DNA of 64,000 nt, taken from NCBI RefSeq assembly GCF_017377735.1, contig NZ_JAFVMH010000001.1, positions 1 to 64,000 on the forward strand, in the 5' to 3' direction. This DNA comes from Acetobacter garciniae. Its GTDB lineage: Bacteria; Pseudomonadota; Alphaproteobacteria; Acetobacterales; Acetobacteraceae. The translations under genes and the position numbers were made by a program. The notes beneath the pieces were generated by a model. That model saw only the letters and a list, made by a program, of their open reading frames with translations. It ran no database searches and was not told the DNA's origin. How positions within the stretch are numbered: the stretch's first letter is position 1; every line of letters begins with the position of its first letter. Below are positions 45,807-54,894 of the stretch, piece after piece.

Positions 45807-46571
45807 TTACTGGGCCGTGTAGCCGCCATCGATCACCAGTTCGCTCCCGGTCATGAATTTCGATTCGTCGCTGGCCAGATAGAGAATTCCGTAGGCTGCA
45901 TCATCGACCGAGCCCAGATGCCCCAGCGGGTGCTGGTCAATCACTTTCTGGCGGGCAGGGTCGTCGTCCCTGGTCAGGTCCTCGACCATCTGTGTCCAGA
46001 TATAGCCCGGATGGAGCGAATTGACGCGGATTTTATAACCCGCCTGCGCACAGTGCAGGGCGCATGATTTCGTCAGCAGCCTGATCCCGCCCTTGCTGGC
46101 ATTGTAGGCGGCGCGCGTGGCAATGCCGACCAGCCCCCCGATGGAGGAAAGGTTGATGATGGACCCGCCATCCCCATGCCTGCAAATGGCGGCGATGGCG
46201 TATTTCGTTCCAAGAAACACGCCATCGAGATTGATGGACTGCACACGCTGCCAGTCTTCCAGGCTCGTGCTCTCGACCGTGCCGTCATACACGATCCCCG
46301 CATTGTTCACCGCGATGTCGAGCCGACCGAAATGACGCAGCGTTGTCTCTATCGCGACCTGCCAGTCCTCTTCCTTCTGCACGTCCAGCGTGACGAAAAG
46401 GGCTTTCCCACCCCGTCCTTCGATTTCGGCAATAACCTCCTGCCCGTCCTTTTCGTCGACATCGCCAATGACGACGGCAGCCCCCTCCCGCGCCAGAAGA
46501 CAGGCGGCCGCCTTGCCTATTCCCGAGGCAGCCCCGCTGACGAACGCAACCTTGTTGCTTACGCGCCCCAT
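45807..46571 (-). CDS. SDR family oxidoreductase
   Basis: A 254-residue classical SDR: VAFVSGAASGIGKAAACLLA is the NAD(P) motif and Asp37 in VVIGDVDEKDG suggests NAD preference. NNAGIVYDGT, INLSSIGGLVG and YNASKGG give the intact Asn-Ser-Tyr-Lys tetrad. It resembles the glucose/3-beta-hydroxysteroid and cyclopentanol dehydrogenase group. The substrate is unknown. No close gene partner is seen. Confidence 0.92.
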   Translation of the reverse strand: MGRVSNKVAFVSGAASGIGKAAACLLAREGAAVVIGDVDEKDGQEVIAEIEGRGGKALFVTLDVQKEEDWQVAIETTLRHFGRLDIAVNNAGIVYDGTVESTSLEDWQRVQSINLDGVFLGTKYAIAAICRHGDGGSIINLSSIGGLVGIATRAAYNASKGGIRLLTKSCALHCAQAGYKIRVNSLHPGYIWTQMVEDLTRDDDPARQKVIDQHPLGHLGSVDDAAYGILYLASDESKFMTGSELVIDGGYTAQ

Positions 46572-46837
46572 GTTCGTGGCCTTTGGATGATGTTTATGAC
46601 CACGCCCATCACGTGCTCTTGAAGGCAGAACGCTCGCGCTGCGTTAAGGATGCCTCTTTTCCATACGGTCGGGCAGGGCGGCCGGACGGTGGGTGCGGTG
46701 CGGGCTTTTTGCAGTGTCGCAATTATTACCATGGCCGCGCCAATTTTTCGGAAATCTTAGGATTGTCGTCTCTATAACGGACAGACAGCGTTCCTGATCG
46801 CGTGCATGCGCGCACGCACTGCAAGGGCATGTCTTCC

Positions 46838-48355
46838 ATGGCAGTCGTCAAATTCGACCCGAAAAATCACCTGTCCGATGCCGCATTGCTCGAACTGGGC
46901 GACAGGCTCGATTTCCTGCTTTTGCAGCAGGACCAGTGCCGGGCCATGCGCTCGCTCAAGGGGCTGGTCGATCGCGAACTGCCACAGGCACTCGACAAGT
47001 TTTACGAACAGGTCAGGAAAACGCCGCAGACGCTGCGTTTCTTTTCCTCGCCCGAGCATATGGGGCGGGCCAAAGGGGCCCAGGTCAATCACTGGAAAAC
47101 CATTTCCAGCGCCAATTTCGGCGATAGTTACGCAAAGCAGGTGCGCGCCATAGGCACCGTGCATGCCCATATCGGCCTGGAACCGCGCTGGTATATCGGC
47201 GGCTACGCCATCGTGCTCGACCATCTTGTGCAATCGGCACTGCAAACCATGCCTGCGCGCACGTCGTTTTTCTCCGCTCGGGGCAGGGACGGCGCAGCCG
47301 AACTGCCGCAGGCGCTGGGCAGCCTGTGCAAGGCCGTGCTGCTCGATATCGATCTGGCTATTTCCGTTTATCTGGAGGAGGCGGAAAAAGCCCGTGAAAA
47401 AGCCCTGGCCGAAGCCCGTGCGCGCGAGCAGAGCCAGACAGCCCTTATCAAGAGCCTGCGCGCGGGGCTGAAAGCCCTGTCCGAAGGGGATCTGGGTTTC
47501 AGGTTCACCACGCCGTTCGACCCGGAATTCGAAATCCTGCGCACCAATTTCAACGACGCGGCCGAAGCGCTGTCCACGGCCTTCCGGCAGGTTTCGAACG
47601 CCGCATCAGGGATTGAAACCGGCGCGGATGAAATTGCCCATGCGGTGGATGACCTTGCCCAGCGGACGGAACGCCAGGCGGCCGATATCGGTCACACGGC
47701 CACCGCGCTCAGCACCGTTACAGCCGAGGTCGAGCAGACGGCCCGGATCACGCTGAACGCCCATGACACGGCCACCCAGGTCTGCCAGGCCACGCGTGAG
47801 TCCGATACGGCGGTGCAGGACGCGGTCTGCGCCATGCAGGCGATCGAGACATCATCGGCCCAGATGTCCGCCATTGTCGACCTGCTGGACGAAGTCGCGT
47901 TGCGCACGAACCTGCTTTCGCTCAATGCCGGGGTGGAAGCGGCCCGGGCGGGGGAGAGCGGGCGCGGCTTTGGCGTTGTCGCGACCGAGATCCGTAACCT
48001 CGCCCAACGATCGGCCGTATCCGCCAGGGAGATCAGAAAGCTGATTGCCGTATCGTGCCAGCAGGTGAGCGATGGCGTCCGCCTTGTGGGCCGGACACGG
48101 GTCACGCTGGACAAGATTTCCAGACAGGTCGATACGATCGCGGATTTCGTGACGGAAATCAAAACCCTGTCCCAAAGCCAGGCGAAAAGCCTGGGCGATG
48201 TCAACACGGCCATTGCCAGTATCGACCGCAGCACCCAGCAGAATGCCGCCATGGTCGAGGAATCAAGTGCCGCCACCCAGAACCTACGGCAGGAAGCGCG
48301 CGCCCTGGCCCGCAGTGTCAGGCAGTTCAGGCTCGCGCAGGCAGGTCTGCGGTAA
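46838..48355 (+). CDS. globin-coupled methyl-accepting chemotaxis protein (HemAT-like)
   Basis: A 505-residue soluble chemoreceptor. Residues 1-180 form a sensor globin: GTVHAHIGLEPRWYIGGY carries the proximal haem His (about His109), and the helix order matches globin-coupled sensors. A HAMP-like linker (LKALSEGDLGFRF) leads to the MCP signalling domain with the hairpin tip segment EVALRTNLLSLNAGVEAARA. No membrane segment is present. It should sense O2 and steer aerotaxis through CheA/CheW. ATG 46838 follows GCAAGGG at about 10 bases; ATG 46829 and GTG 46802 are alternatives. Confidence 0.92.
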   Translation: MAVVKFDPKNHLSDAALLELGDRLDFLLLQQDQCRAMRSLKGLVDRELPQALDKFYEQVRKTPQTLRFFSSPEHMGRAKGAQVNHWKTISSANFGDSYAKQVRAIGTVHAHIGLEPRWYIGGYAIVLDHLVQSALQTMPARTSFFSARGRDGAAELPQALGSLCKAVLLDIDLAISVYLEEAEKAREKALAEARAREQSQTALIKSLRAGLKALSEGDLGFRFTTPFDPEFEILRTNFNDAAEALSTAFRQVSNAASGIETGADEIAHAVDDLAQRTERQAADIGHTATALSTVTAEVEQTARITLNAHDTATQVCQATRESDTAVQDAVCAMQAIETSSAQMSAIVDLLDEVALRTNLLSLNAGVEAARAGESGRGFGVVATEIRNLAQRSAVSAREIRKLIAVSCQQVSDGVRLVGRTRVTLDKISRQVDTIADFVTEIKTLSQSQAKSLGDVNTAIASIDRSTQQNAAMVEESSAATQNLRQEARALARSVRQFRLAQAGLR

Positions 48356-48418
48356 ACCCGGCGGCGGCAGCGAAAATCCACGGCGGTTCGAGAGCGCTCT
48401 GCCCGTTTGCGGGGCGTA

Positions 48419-49489
48419 TCATCCGCCGGTTCCGGCACGGTGCATAAGGACGCGGGCATGGCCGATGATCCGGCCCGTATCCGCCGCCAGCATGGCCGCG
48501 CTGGTATGATCGTGGCCCTGCACGCCGGTTTGCACCAGTTCACCCCAGTATTGCAGGCCGCCCTGTATGCTCATGGCCAGAAAGCACGGGTTCTGGTGGT
48601 GGCTGGGCACCAGTTCGTAAACCAGGGCCCCGGCCTGGCACCACGCGATATTGGCAAGCCCCGCCCCCAGAAAGCCCGCGACCATTCTTGCCTGGGCAAA
48701 CAGGTCTATCTGTTCGCGCAGGCTCAGCCGTTCGGGGTGCACCCGTTCAAACCCAAGCTGCATGAAGGCCGCCGTCAGTTCGGCCCCGTTGGGCACATGG
48801 CGGTTTGGCGCATCGCCCCGGTCTATGAAAAGAAAGCGCTTTGCAGGTGCAGGGGGACTTACGGCCGAACGCAAGCTGGCATAAGCGTGCCGCGCAATGC
48901 CCGAACTGGTAAAATCCGCCCTGCCCCGGATGAAATCCGTATAGATCACGCGTTCGAACTCATAGCGCGTGCCGGGGCGGGTCATCATGCGGCGATGGGG
49001 CTCCAGGCCCACAAGATCCAGGCTGTCCTCCTGCCAGCGTGTCAGGGGTGGAAGAAGAAAAACATCGTCCCGCCCTGCATGATCCAGAAAATAGCGTAAT
49101 GCGGGCAGGGTATGGGCCACCCAATGATAGTAATTCCCGCTCCAGTGATCGAAACCAGCCCATGCCGTGCGACGACAATGCTCTACACGGTCCTTTCCCT
49201 GCGTCACGAACTGTTCAAGAACCGTCTGGGGCTGGGTATAGAGCGTGTCATGCAGCGGCAGGTTGTTCCACCCGAACAGGGTCAGGGCGGGGTCGAACGC
49301 GGCGGGTCCGAATGTGTAACGGTAAAGGGGCGTTGCTGCGGTGCGCCATGCGCGAAACAGGCTTTGCGCGCCATCGGGAAAAAGGCCATCGCAGGCGAAA
49401 GACCCAGGCTGGGGCTGCGATATTTCCATAAGAGCGCGCTTGCCCGCGGCAGTGAACAGCGATGCCGTTTTGATAGGTCGCGAAGCCAT
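48419..49489 (-). CDS. glycosyltransferase family 61 protein
   Basis: A 356-residue protein with the GT61 (DUF563) pattern: FDHWSGNYYHWVAHTLPALR, RFLFIDRGDAPNRHVPNGAE and RMVAGFLGAGLANIAWCQAG with ALVYELVP just after. GT61 enzymes transfer pentose or other sugars to glycans. No signal peptide is seen, so it is likely cytoplasmic. It lies alone, away from the polysaccharide ABC exporter. Confidence 0.88.
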   Translation of the reverse strand: MASRPIKTASLFTAAGKRALMEISQPQPGSFACDGLFPDGAQSLFRAWRTAATPLYRYTFGPAAFDPALTLFGWNNLPLHDTLYTQPQTVLEQFVTQGKDRVEHCRRTAWAGFDHWSGNYYHWVAHTLPALRYFLDHAGRDDVFLLPPLTRWQEDSLDLVGLEPHRRMMTRPGTRYEFERVIYTDFIRGRADFTSSGIARHAYASLRSAVSPPAPAKRFLFIDRGDAPNRHVPNGAELTAAFMQLGFERVHPERLSLREQIDLFAQARMVAGFLGAGLANIAWCQAGALVYELVPSHHQNPCFLAMSIQGGLQYWGELVQTGVQGHDHTSAAMLAADTGRIIGHARVLMHRAGTGG

Positions 49490-49944
49490 GCGCCGCTATG
49501 TCATCCCCATGGTTGCAGTGTCGGTCCACGCCGCGGGGAATGCTAGCAACCAGCACGGGCTGCTGGCTACAGCGGATAGGCATCCCGCTGATAAGACCGG
49601 GGGATGATACGCAAGGTTTTGCCCGGCACGCTGTTGTTATCCGGATAGCGCGCGCGAAATGCAGGGGTTTGACGAAAACATGACGCCAGACCGGTCCGGA
49701 ACCGGGCCAAAATCGGTGTGAATGCTCACCCGCTCTGGGCCGATGGCGGAACCAAATGCCGATGACCGGTCGGTGTCGCGTATAGGTGGTGCGGAGATAT
49801 CACAAAACGGCGTTTCCGCCGTTGGGGTAGCGTTATAAGTTGGAATTTAATATCCGCTTCGGGCATAATATGAAGTGATTGCAAGCCACGCGTTCGATCC
49901 ATTTCATGAAATTCTAACTATGCTTGTCCAGAGGAACAGCACGC

Positions 49945-50130
49945 ATGACCATCGGACCCCTGACAAAATTGGGCCTTATAGAAAGGTTGGCCATTCAGCT
50001 CATGAATAGCGACCCAGGCGCCCCCGATCCGCGAACCCGTGAATATACGGATACGACCTATCAGAAAGCGACCATCATGATTGATGCGCGCGATAGCCGC
50101 AGCACCAGCCTGATCCAGAAAGACGCGTAA
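49945..50130 (+). CDS. small hypothetical protein, possibly truncated
   Basis: A 61-residue frame (MTIGPLTKLGLIERLAIQLM...), with AGAGGAA about 9 bases upstream. The stop lies exactly at the edge of the inverted-repeat element at 50131, so a longer gene may have been cut. I do not recognise the sequence. Confidence 0.35.
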   Translation: MTIGPLTKLGLIERLAIQLMNSDPGAPDPRTREYTDTTYQKATIMIDARDSRSTSLIQKDA

Positions 50131-50263
50131 GAGACTGTTTCTAAAGCTTCTATGCTGGATGAAAAAGAACGCCGGCCGCAATAGGCACGGCCACGGGTCC
50201 TAGGCATCGGATGGGGCCGCTTGGTGCCGGTCCATCAGCAGCGGAATTTTTGAAACAGCCTTC
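50131..50263. repeat. MITE-like element with inverted ends
   Basis: The left end GAGACTGTTTCTAAAGCTTC and the inverted right end GAAGGCTGTTTCAAAAATTC share CTGTTTC-N-AAA and TTC. The 133 bases between hold no gene. This is the size and form of a miniature inverted-repeat element or insertion-sequence remnant. Confidence 0.5.
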
Positions 50264-50545
50264 AAATATGTCTTACGCCCGCCACCGACAGAATGCCGGC
50301 CGGGTCGGGATCGGGCGCAACCGTTCCTGCTGTGCACAGGACAGCCATCGTTATCGTAGAAATCCGCATCATTCCCCGAATGCCTGCACCCGCGCGGATC
50401 CCGTCGGCTTTCAGGATTCCGGAGTCGCCCCTGCGCAATTCACGATCGGGCCTGTAACACCCGGCGATCATTGCTGCTTTGCCGCCCTTGGTGCCCCACC
50501 CCAACGCCTGTCATGCGGCGCGTGGGGCAAGGCATTGAAAACAGG

Positions 50546-50986
50546 TCAGAGAAGGTTCTGCGCGCGGCTCAGGACCATATTGCAGACTTTCTGCTTCAGC
50601 CCGCTTTTGAGTGTGGAAAGGGAGAACGGGTTGCTCTCACCCGTCAGCAGCTGTCCTTTCTGGCCGGATGTATAATCGCTCGACGAGGTAAGGCCCGCCT
50701 TGGAGGTCAGCCCACTTAATGCGGAAGTCGCGCCGCTGCCGCTCAGGTAATTGTTCTGCACGCAGTAGCTCAGAACGCCCGCTATGTTTCCACTGCTGGC
50801 GGATGAGACGTTGGGCAGCATTCCGCTCATCATGCCACTGCCCATCCCGCTGCCCATGCCACCACTGCTCATACCGCCCATCGCGTTTTCCGCGCTGCCC
50901 ATGCCGGGCATGGATTGTGCATGCGCTGATGACGTCAGAACACCGATCGCTGTCAGACAGGCGAAAATGCCGTGTGAGTAACGCAT
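50546..50986 (-). CDS. secreted DUF2501 protein (YjjA-like), Met/Gly-rich
   Basis: A 146-residue exported protein. A signal peptide (MRYSHGIFACLTAIGVLTSS, cleavage near AHAQS) is followed by a Met/Gly/Ser-rich stretch (GMSSGGMGSGMGSGMMSGM) and the DUF2501 core SSGNIAGVLSYCVQNNYLSG, with a second Cys in LKQKVCNMVLSRA. GGAGAAGG lies upstream of ATG 50986. The Met-rich segment could bind copper(I), but that is speculation. It is related to the protein at 18024-18437. Confidence 0.82.
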   Translation of the reverse strand: MRYSHGIFACLTAIGVLTSSAHAQSMPGMGSAENAMGGMSSGGMGSGMGSGMMSGMLPNVSSASSGNIAGVLSYCVQNNYLSGSGATSALSGLTSKAGLTSSSDYTSGQKGQLLTGESNPFSLSTLKSGLKQKVCNMVLSRAQNLL

Positions 50987-51565
50987 CGTTTTTTCCTTCT
51001 CCAGAGGCTTCAGGGCGGCACCAGTGACACGGAACAGGTCAAGTGCAGCCACGATCTTCACCGCTCCTTCCCCCACCATATGGGGTTCGGTCCCGACCGG
51101 GACAGCGCGGAGTCACGGCAAGCTTACCCGCCCTGACACTGCCAGACCAGTCAGCAAGCGGTCATTTCAGCCACCAGACCAGATCCGGGCCGGGCGCTTC
51201 AAAGTTGCGGCGCGGCGCAGGGCCGGGGCAGGAATGGCCGCATAACCGACGATCGGTTGCTTATGGGGGAGCGATATATAGTGCCGCAGAGCGGACCAAG
51301 CGCCTCGGGCGGCCGCAGGAACATGAAATTTAAAGGGGATGTGTAAACTTTGCCATAAGTCGAATTTTGCATGAAAAAGCAAATACTTGGAGCAGGCGGC
51401 TGGTGGAGCTGAGGTCCACCGATCTGGCGTCTCCGGGCGGTTCTGTCTGACGCAAATTCGTGCTATGATATCAATACTTTGCAAGACAGTCCGTCTCCCT
51501 GTGTGTCTGTGCGACTCTGCGTGGCGCAGTCTTTAAGGGGGGTTTTAAGAGGGGGACTCCAGGTT
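50987..51565. other. boundary region left of the integrase
   Basis: 579 bases between a chromosomal gene and the integrase. No tRNA is recognisable, so the attachment target is not a visible tRNA. At 51493-51504 lies GTCTCCCTGTGT, which also occurs at 63488-63499. Part of the integrase promoter must lie here. Confidence 0.35.
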
Positions 51566-52765
51566 ATGAGTCGGGTTTCACCACACCAGCTTACAGCCCG
51601 GCAGGTCAGCGCCCTGAAAGACGGATCATTGGCGGATGGAGGCGGCCTGTGGCTGGTCGCCCAGGGGGAGGCCAAGTCCTGGTATTTCCGCTTCACTAGC
51701 CCCGTGACGGGCAAGCGCCGGGAAATGGGAATCGGCTCGGTGGCCAACATCACGCTGGCGGATGCCCGCAGGCGCGCGACCGAGGCCCGGCATCAGATGG
51801 CGGATGGGTTGGACCCCATAGACGAACGGCGCAGGCAGAAGGCGCAGGACCGCAAGGAAACCGGCATCACCTTTGCCGAGGTGGCCCAGCGCTACATCAA
51901 GGAGATGACACCCGGTTGGCGTGATCCACGGGCCGCTACCATATGGACAAGTTCCCTCAAGCGCCTGGCCTTCCCCATTATCGGTGCCAAGTCGGTCGCG
52001 GAGGTGGAAACGGAGGACGTGTTGTCCATCCTCCGCCCGATCTGGCAGACCACGACAGAGACGGCCGACCGGCTGCGGGGCCGTATCGAGCGGATCCTCG
52101 ATTATGCACGCACGCATGGCTGGCGCGACGGGGAGAACCCGGCCCGCTGGCGGGGGCATCTGGCCAATATCCTACCCAAGCCGTCCGCTGTCACAAAGGT
52201 GCGACACCATGCCGCCGTGCCCCGGAAGGACATAGCCCGCGTCATGGCTCGCCTGGCCGAATCGGAAGGGATGGCGGCCAAGGCCGTACGCTTCACCTGC
52301 CTGACGGCCGTGCGCTCCGGCGAGGTCAGGCACGCGACCTGGCTGGAAATCGACATGGCAGCCCAGATATGGACGATCCCGGCCGAGCGGATGAAAACCG
52401 GCAAGGAACACCGCGTCCCGCTTTCGGAAGGTGCGATGACCGTTCTGCATGAAGTCCTGCCGCTGCGCGACCAGCGGGCTGGAGATCTGGTTTTTCCGGG
52501 TGCGAAGCGAGGTCGCCCGCTGTCAGACGTGGCGCTGTCCAAGGCCCTGCACCTGGCGGCCGGCACCAAGGACGTAACCGTGCACGGCCTGAGATCCACC
52601 TTCCGCGACTGGGCGGCCGAGGAAACGGATTACCCACGGGAAGTGGCCGAAATGGCCCTGGCCCATGCCATCAGTGACAAAGTGGAAGCGGCTTACCGCA
52701 GGGGCGATCTGTTCGATAAGCGGCGGGAGATGATGGAAGCATGGCATAAAAACACAAATATATAA
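51566..52765 (+). CDS. tyrosine-type integrase (P4 family)
   Basis: A 399-residue site-specific recombinase. The N-terminal DUF4102 arm domain (LTARQVSALKDGSLADGGGL, WLVAQGEAKSWYFRF) is typical of P4-like island integrases. The catalytic domain has TCLTAVRSGEVRHATW (first Arg), VTVHGLRSTFRDWAAE (HxxR) and AYRRGDLFDKRREMM with the nucleophilic Tyr. It marks the left end of the integrated element. ATG 51566 is preferred over an upstream frame extension from 51479. Confidence 0.93.
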   Translation: MSRVSPHQLTARQVSALKDGSLADGGGLWLVAQGEAKSWYFRFTSPVTGKRREMGIGSVANITLADARRRATEARHQMADGLDPIDERRRQKAQDRKETGITFAEVAQRYIKEMTPGWRDPRAATIWTSSLKRLAFPIIGAKSVAEVETEDVLSILRPIWQTTTETADRLRGRIERILDYARTHGWRDGENPARWRGHLANILPKPSAVTKVRHHAAVPRKDIARVMARLAESEGMAAKAVRFTCLTAVRSGEVRHATWLEIDMAAQIWTIPAERMKTGKEHRVPLSEGAMTVLHEVLPLRDQRAGDLVFPGAKRGRPLSDVALSKALHLAAGTKDVTVHGLRSTFRDWAAEETDYPREVAEMALAHAISDKVEAAYRRGDLFDKRREMMEAWHKNTNI

Positions 52766-52767
52766 TT

Positions 52768-53349
52768 TCAGAATTTCTTTTTATTTCGCCATTCAAGTGC
52801 TAACTTTTCAAAATTTATATAAAGATTATAATTTTTACTCATCCTTCTAAGTTCTCCTATAAACGTACAAAGCTCTTCCCAATCACTTATTAATGTAGAT
52901 CCAAGCCAGTCATAATAAATATCAGCACAAATCGAATCATTTTTGATTCCAATTGCAATCATTTCATATTTATTTATTACAGTTGCTATAGATGACGCCT
53001 CTGTATCTCCTGAGCGCTGTGGATCCGCCCACTTTACAAGGTCGCCCTCTTTTTTCAATTTAAGAAATTCAGTTCTTTTCTGCAAAATATAATCATTCGT
53101 CTGCTCAAGAAGAATAAGATCCATCGTTGCCTTCTTCTTGGCTATGACTCGATTTGCTTTGAACGTCCTATTTACATTCCACCAAGCTACAAGAGCTGCG
53201 GCGGCGGCCCCTATAAATGGAAGGTAGCTTAATAAAGAATATCCTGCGTGAAACCCGTGGCAAACGAGTTGTAATGTATCAGAATCAGAAATGTGAGCTC
53301 CAATTGAATGAAGCTCACATCTAAGGTCTCCGGATGATGAATTAGACAT
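52768..53349 (-). CDS. DUF4760-like membrane protein
   Basis: A 193-residue protein with one clear membrane segment (LLSYLPFIGAAAAALVAWWN) near residue 45 and a long cytoplasmic domain. VINKYEMIAIGIKNDSICAD, IYYDWLGSTLISDWEEL and the flanking helix match DUF4760, a family of unknown function found in accessory DNA. The gene is far more AT-rich than the backbone and ends 3 bases from the integrase stop, on the other strand. A 20-codon ORF with a strong ribosome site lies 51 bases upstream on the same strand. Confidence 0.75.
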   Translation of the reverse strand: MSNSSSGDLRCELHSIGAHISDSDTLQLVCHGFHAGYSLLSYLPFIGAAAAALVAWWNVNRTFKANRVIAKKKATMDLILLEQTNDYILQKRTEFLKLKKEGDLVKWADPQRSGDTEASSIATVINKYEMIAIGIKNDSICADIYYDWLGSTLISDWEELCTFIGELRRMSKNYNLYINFEKLALEWRNKKKF

Positions 53350-53400
53350 GCTAAAAACCTATTAACGGAATTAGCCTGTCTAATAACATTAAGCCGACAG

Positions 53401-53463
53401 TTAGCCAAACCAACCTTCACGATTTGGCTTACCAAACCAGCCTTCGTGATTGACCTTCTGCAT
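53401..53463 (-). CDS. 20-residue repeat peptide upstream of DUF4760 gene
   Basis: A minus-strand ORF from ATG 53463 to TAA 53401 encodes MQKVNHEGWFGKPNREGWFG. AAGGAG lies 7 bases before the ATG, one of the best ribosome sites in the region. The peptide is two copies of a 9-residue unit (N-x-E-G-W-F-G-K-P), the second incomplete, matched by a 27-base direct repeat in the DNA. It precedes the DUF4760 gene by 51 bases on the same strand. It could be a peptide toxin, signal or leader peptide. I know of no named family. Confidence 0.55.
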   Translation of the reverse strand: MQKVNHEGWFGKPNREGWFG

Positions 53464-53939
53464 AAGAAATCTCCTTAGATGCAAGATGTAGGCACGAGAG
53501 CATAACGCCTCCTGCCCCCGGAAAGATCCAGGGTTTAATATAAGAGTTATCTGGCGGTTGGGTTCAAGAGCTTTAAGAGATCACGGTCAAGACACTTTTT
53601 AAAAAAAACTTTCGCCGTCAACCTAACTATCTGAAAAAAAACATTAAAACGATTCTAAAAGGTTTTAAAATATTTTTCTCAAATATCTCTTAACGCTGCT
53701 TAACCTCGCTCTTCAGAGCGAAAAAATCGGCAAAAGTTATCTGACTCCTTGGTCTCGATATCGTGTCCAACAACTCAAAAATCTGCTCTTCCCACGTAAT
53801 ACACACCAGCAGCCACTCCCAAAAAGAGGGCGTTTCCAAATTCCGGAAATCGTTTCTTTTTTTGTCGGAAGTGATGGGCCGAATGTCTAACGCGCCGGCA
53901 AGCAGTCATGCACATGGTATAATCGGCGGGGTGATGCTT
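53464..53939. other. AT-rich noncoding stretch
   Basis: Very AT-rich sequence with runs of A and T (53598-53700) and no convincing gene. It probably holds the promoter of the peptide/DUF4760 unit and the decayed end of the HicB remnant. Confidence 0.35.
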
Positions 53940-54069
53940 GGCGGCCTCACTGTCAGCATAGAAATCCGCCCCGCCATTGAGCCCTAGAAACTCGCACCAG
54001 AACATCCCCGCTTCTACGGTCGAACTGAATGACGGCACGATGGCCGCCAATTTCCATCACGTTGCTCAT
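53940..54069 (-). pseudogene. frameshifted HicB-type antitoxin remnant
   Basis: Starting at ATG 54069, the first frame reads MSNVMEIGGHRAVIQFD, the usual HicB start. HicB homology then continues in another frame as EAGMFWCEFLGLNGGADFYA followed by DSEAAKHHP. The shift lies near 54019-54030. Downstream of this the HicB domain, including the DNA-binding end, is not found, and no HicA toxin is nearby. It is a dead antitoxin fragment. Confidence 0.65.
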
Positions 54070-54202
54070 TGAGCGTCTCACTTTCGGGTATCTGCCACTC
54101 GCTCGTTGCCTGCCTTGCATAGTTAGATACGCGCGTTGCTCAATTTAGGGCAGAACGTTGCATTGTTAGGAGGTAACGGGGTTACGGCACCGTATCTGGT
54201 TT

Positions 54203-54448
54203 TCAGTCTGGATCGCCTGCATGCCTTGCAGCTTCGGTCGGGTAACAGCCTTCCAGATCGTATTCATCAAAGACAATTTCAGCGACGGCATAGGGCGGTC
54301 CACTATACCAGGACGGGTCTCGGTCTGGCTCGATGTGGATCGCGGTGATCGTGCGCCTGCCGATATCGGTGCAACGCCATTCATCTGAAGCGGTCCAGAA
54401 GGATTTGCCGATCTCGAAGTCTGAGGGGTACATCTGGTAATTACTCAT
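54203..54448 (-). CDS. small conserved hypothetical protein
   Basis: An 81-residue protein rich in aromatic and acidic residues: YPSDFEIGKSFWTASDEWRC, then SWYSGPPYAVAEIVFDEYDL. I recognise it only as a recurring short hypothetical of proteobacterial accessory DNA. There is no signal peptide or membrane segment. The ribosome site is weak. Its neighbours are decayed antitoxin genes. Confidence 0.6.
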   Translation of the reverse strand: MSNYQMYPSDFEIGKSFWTASDEWRCTDIGRRTITAIHIEPDRDPSWYSGPPYAVAEIVFDEYDLEGCYPTEAARHAGDPD

Positions 54449-54670
54449 GCTGATGGGGTGAGGTCAGGAAGGAGGGGCTGCTTCTGAATGGCTTGTAACT
54501 TGACGGGACTCTACTCTGGACCCATATCTTGCTGTGTCCGGTGAGGTGAGAACGGCTACCTCACGCACCAGTCTGTTTCGGCAGGCGGGTAATTAAGTCA
54601 GAAACAGCCTGTCGCGCGGGGCTAAATCTGACCCAAGAGATCGGGGATTGCGTCCCGCCCGGACAAGAAA

Positions 54671-54697
54671 AAAGATCGGTTCGCCGGTCTTTTTTTA
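54671..54697 (+). terminator. hairpin with T-run
   Basis: AGATCGG-TTCG-CCGGTCT (with a G-T pair) is followed by seven T bases. It lies just before the HigA remnant and would end plus-strand transcription. Confidence 0.55.
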
Positions 54698-54874
54698 TGG
54701 GCGAACGGGAAGGTAAAGGCGCCCGGCAGCGCGTCTGCCGATATGGCTATCCGGTTCGAGAAGGCATTTGGCGTGAAGGCAGATACGCTGATGCGGATGC
54801 AGTCCGCCTATGAGATGGCACAGGCCCGCGCGCATGAGGACGAGATACGAGTGACGCGCCTAGTCGCGGCTTAA
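54695..54874 (+). pseudogene. truncated HigA/XRE antitoxin remnant
   Basis: The frame ending at TAA 54872 reads ANGKVKAPGSASADMAIRFE followed by KAFGVKADTLMRMQSAYEMA and DEIRVTRL. This is the C-terminal half of HigA-type antitoxins (NGK..iSADMAIRLEKAFG...LRMQxAYDLAQ). The N-terminal helix-turn-helix is missing and no HigB toxin precedes it. It is a decayed copy. Confidence 0.65.
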
Positions 54875-54894
54875 CGCTGGGTAGCTGTTTTTGC

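Larger units (their letters stand above)
49490..50545. other. gene-poor scarred region
   Basis: About 1 kb with only short frames. It includes a 61-codon ORF ending at 50130 and a 133-bp inverted-repeat element directly after it (both listed). A short minus-strand frame near 50262-50380 begins with a signal-like MMRISTITMAVLCTAGTVAP but has no clear sequel. It looks like decayed mobile DNA. Confidence 0.4.

Noticed and set aside
51000..51565. tRNA gene as integration target
   Set aside because: No cloverleaf or TTCRANNC arm could be found next to the integrase.
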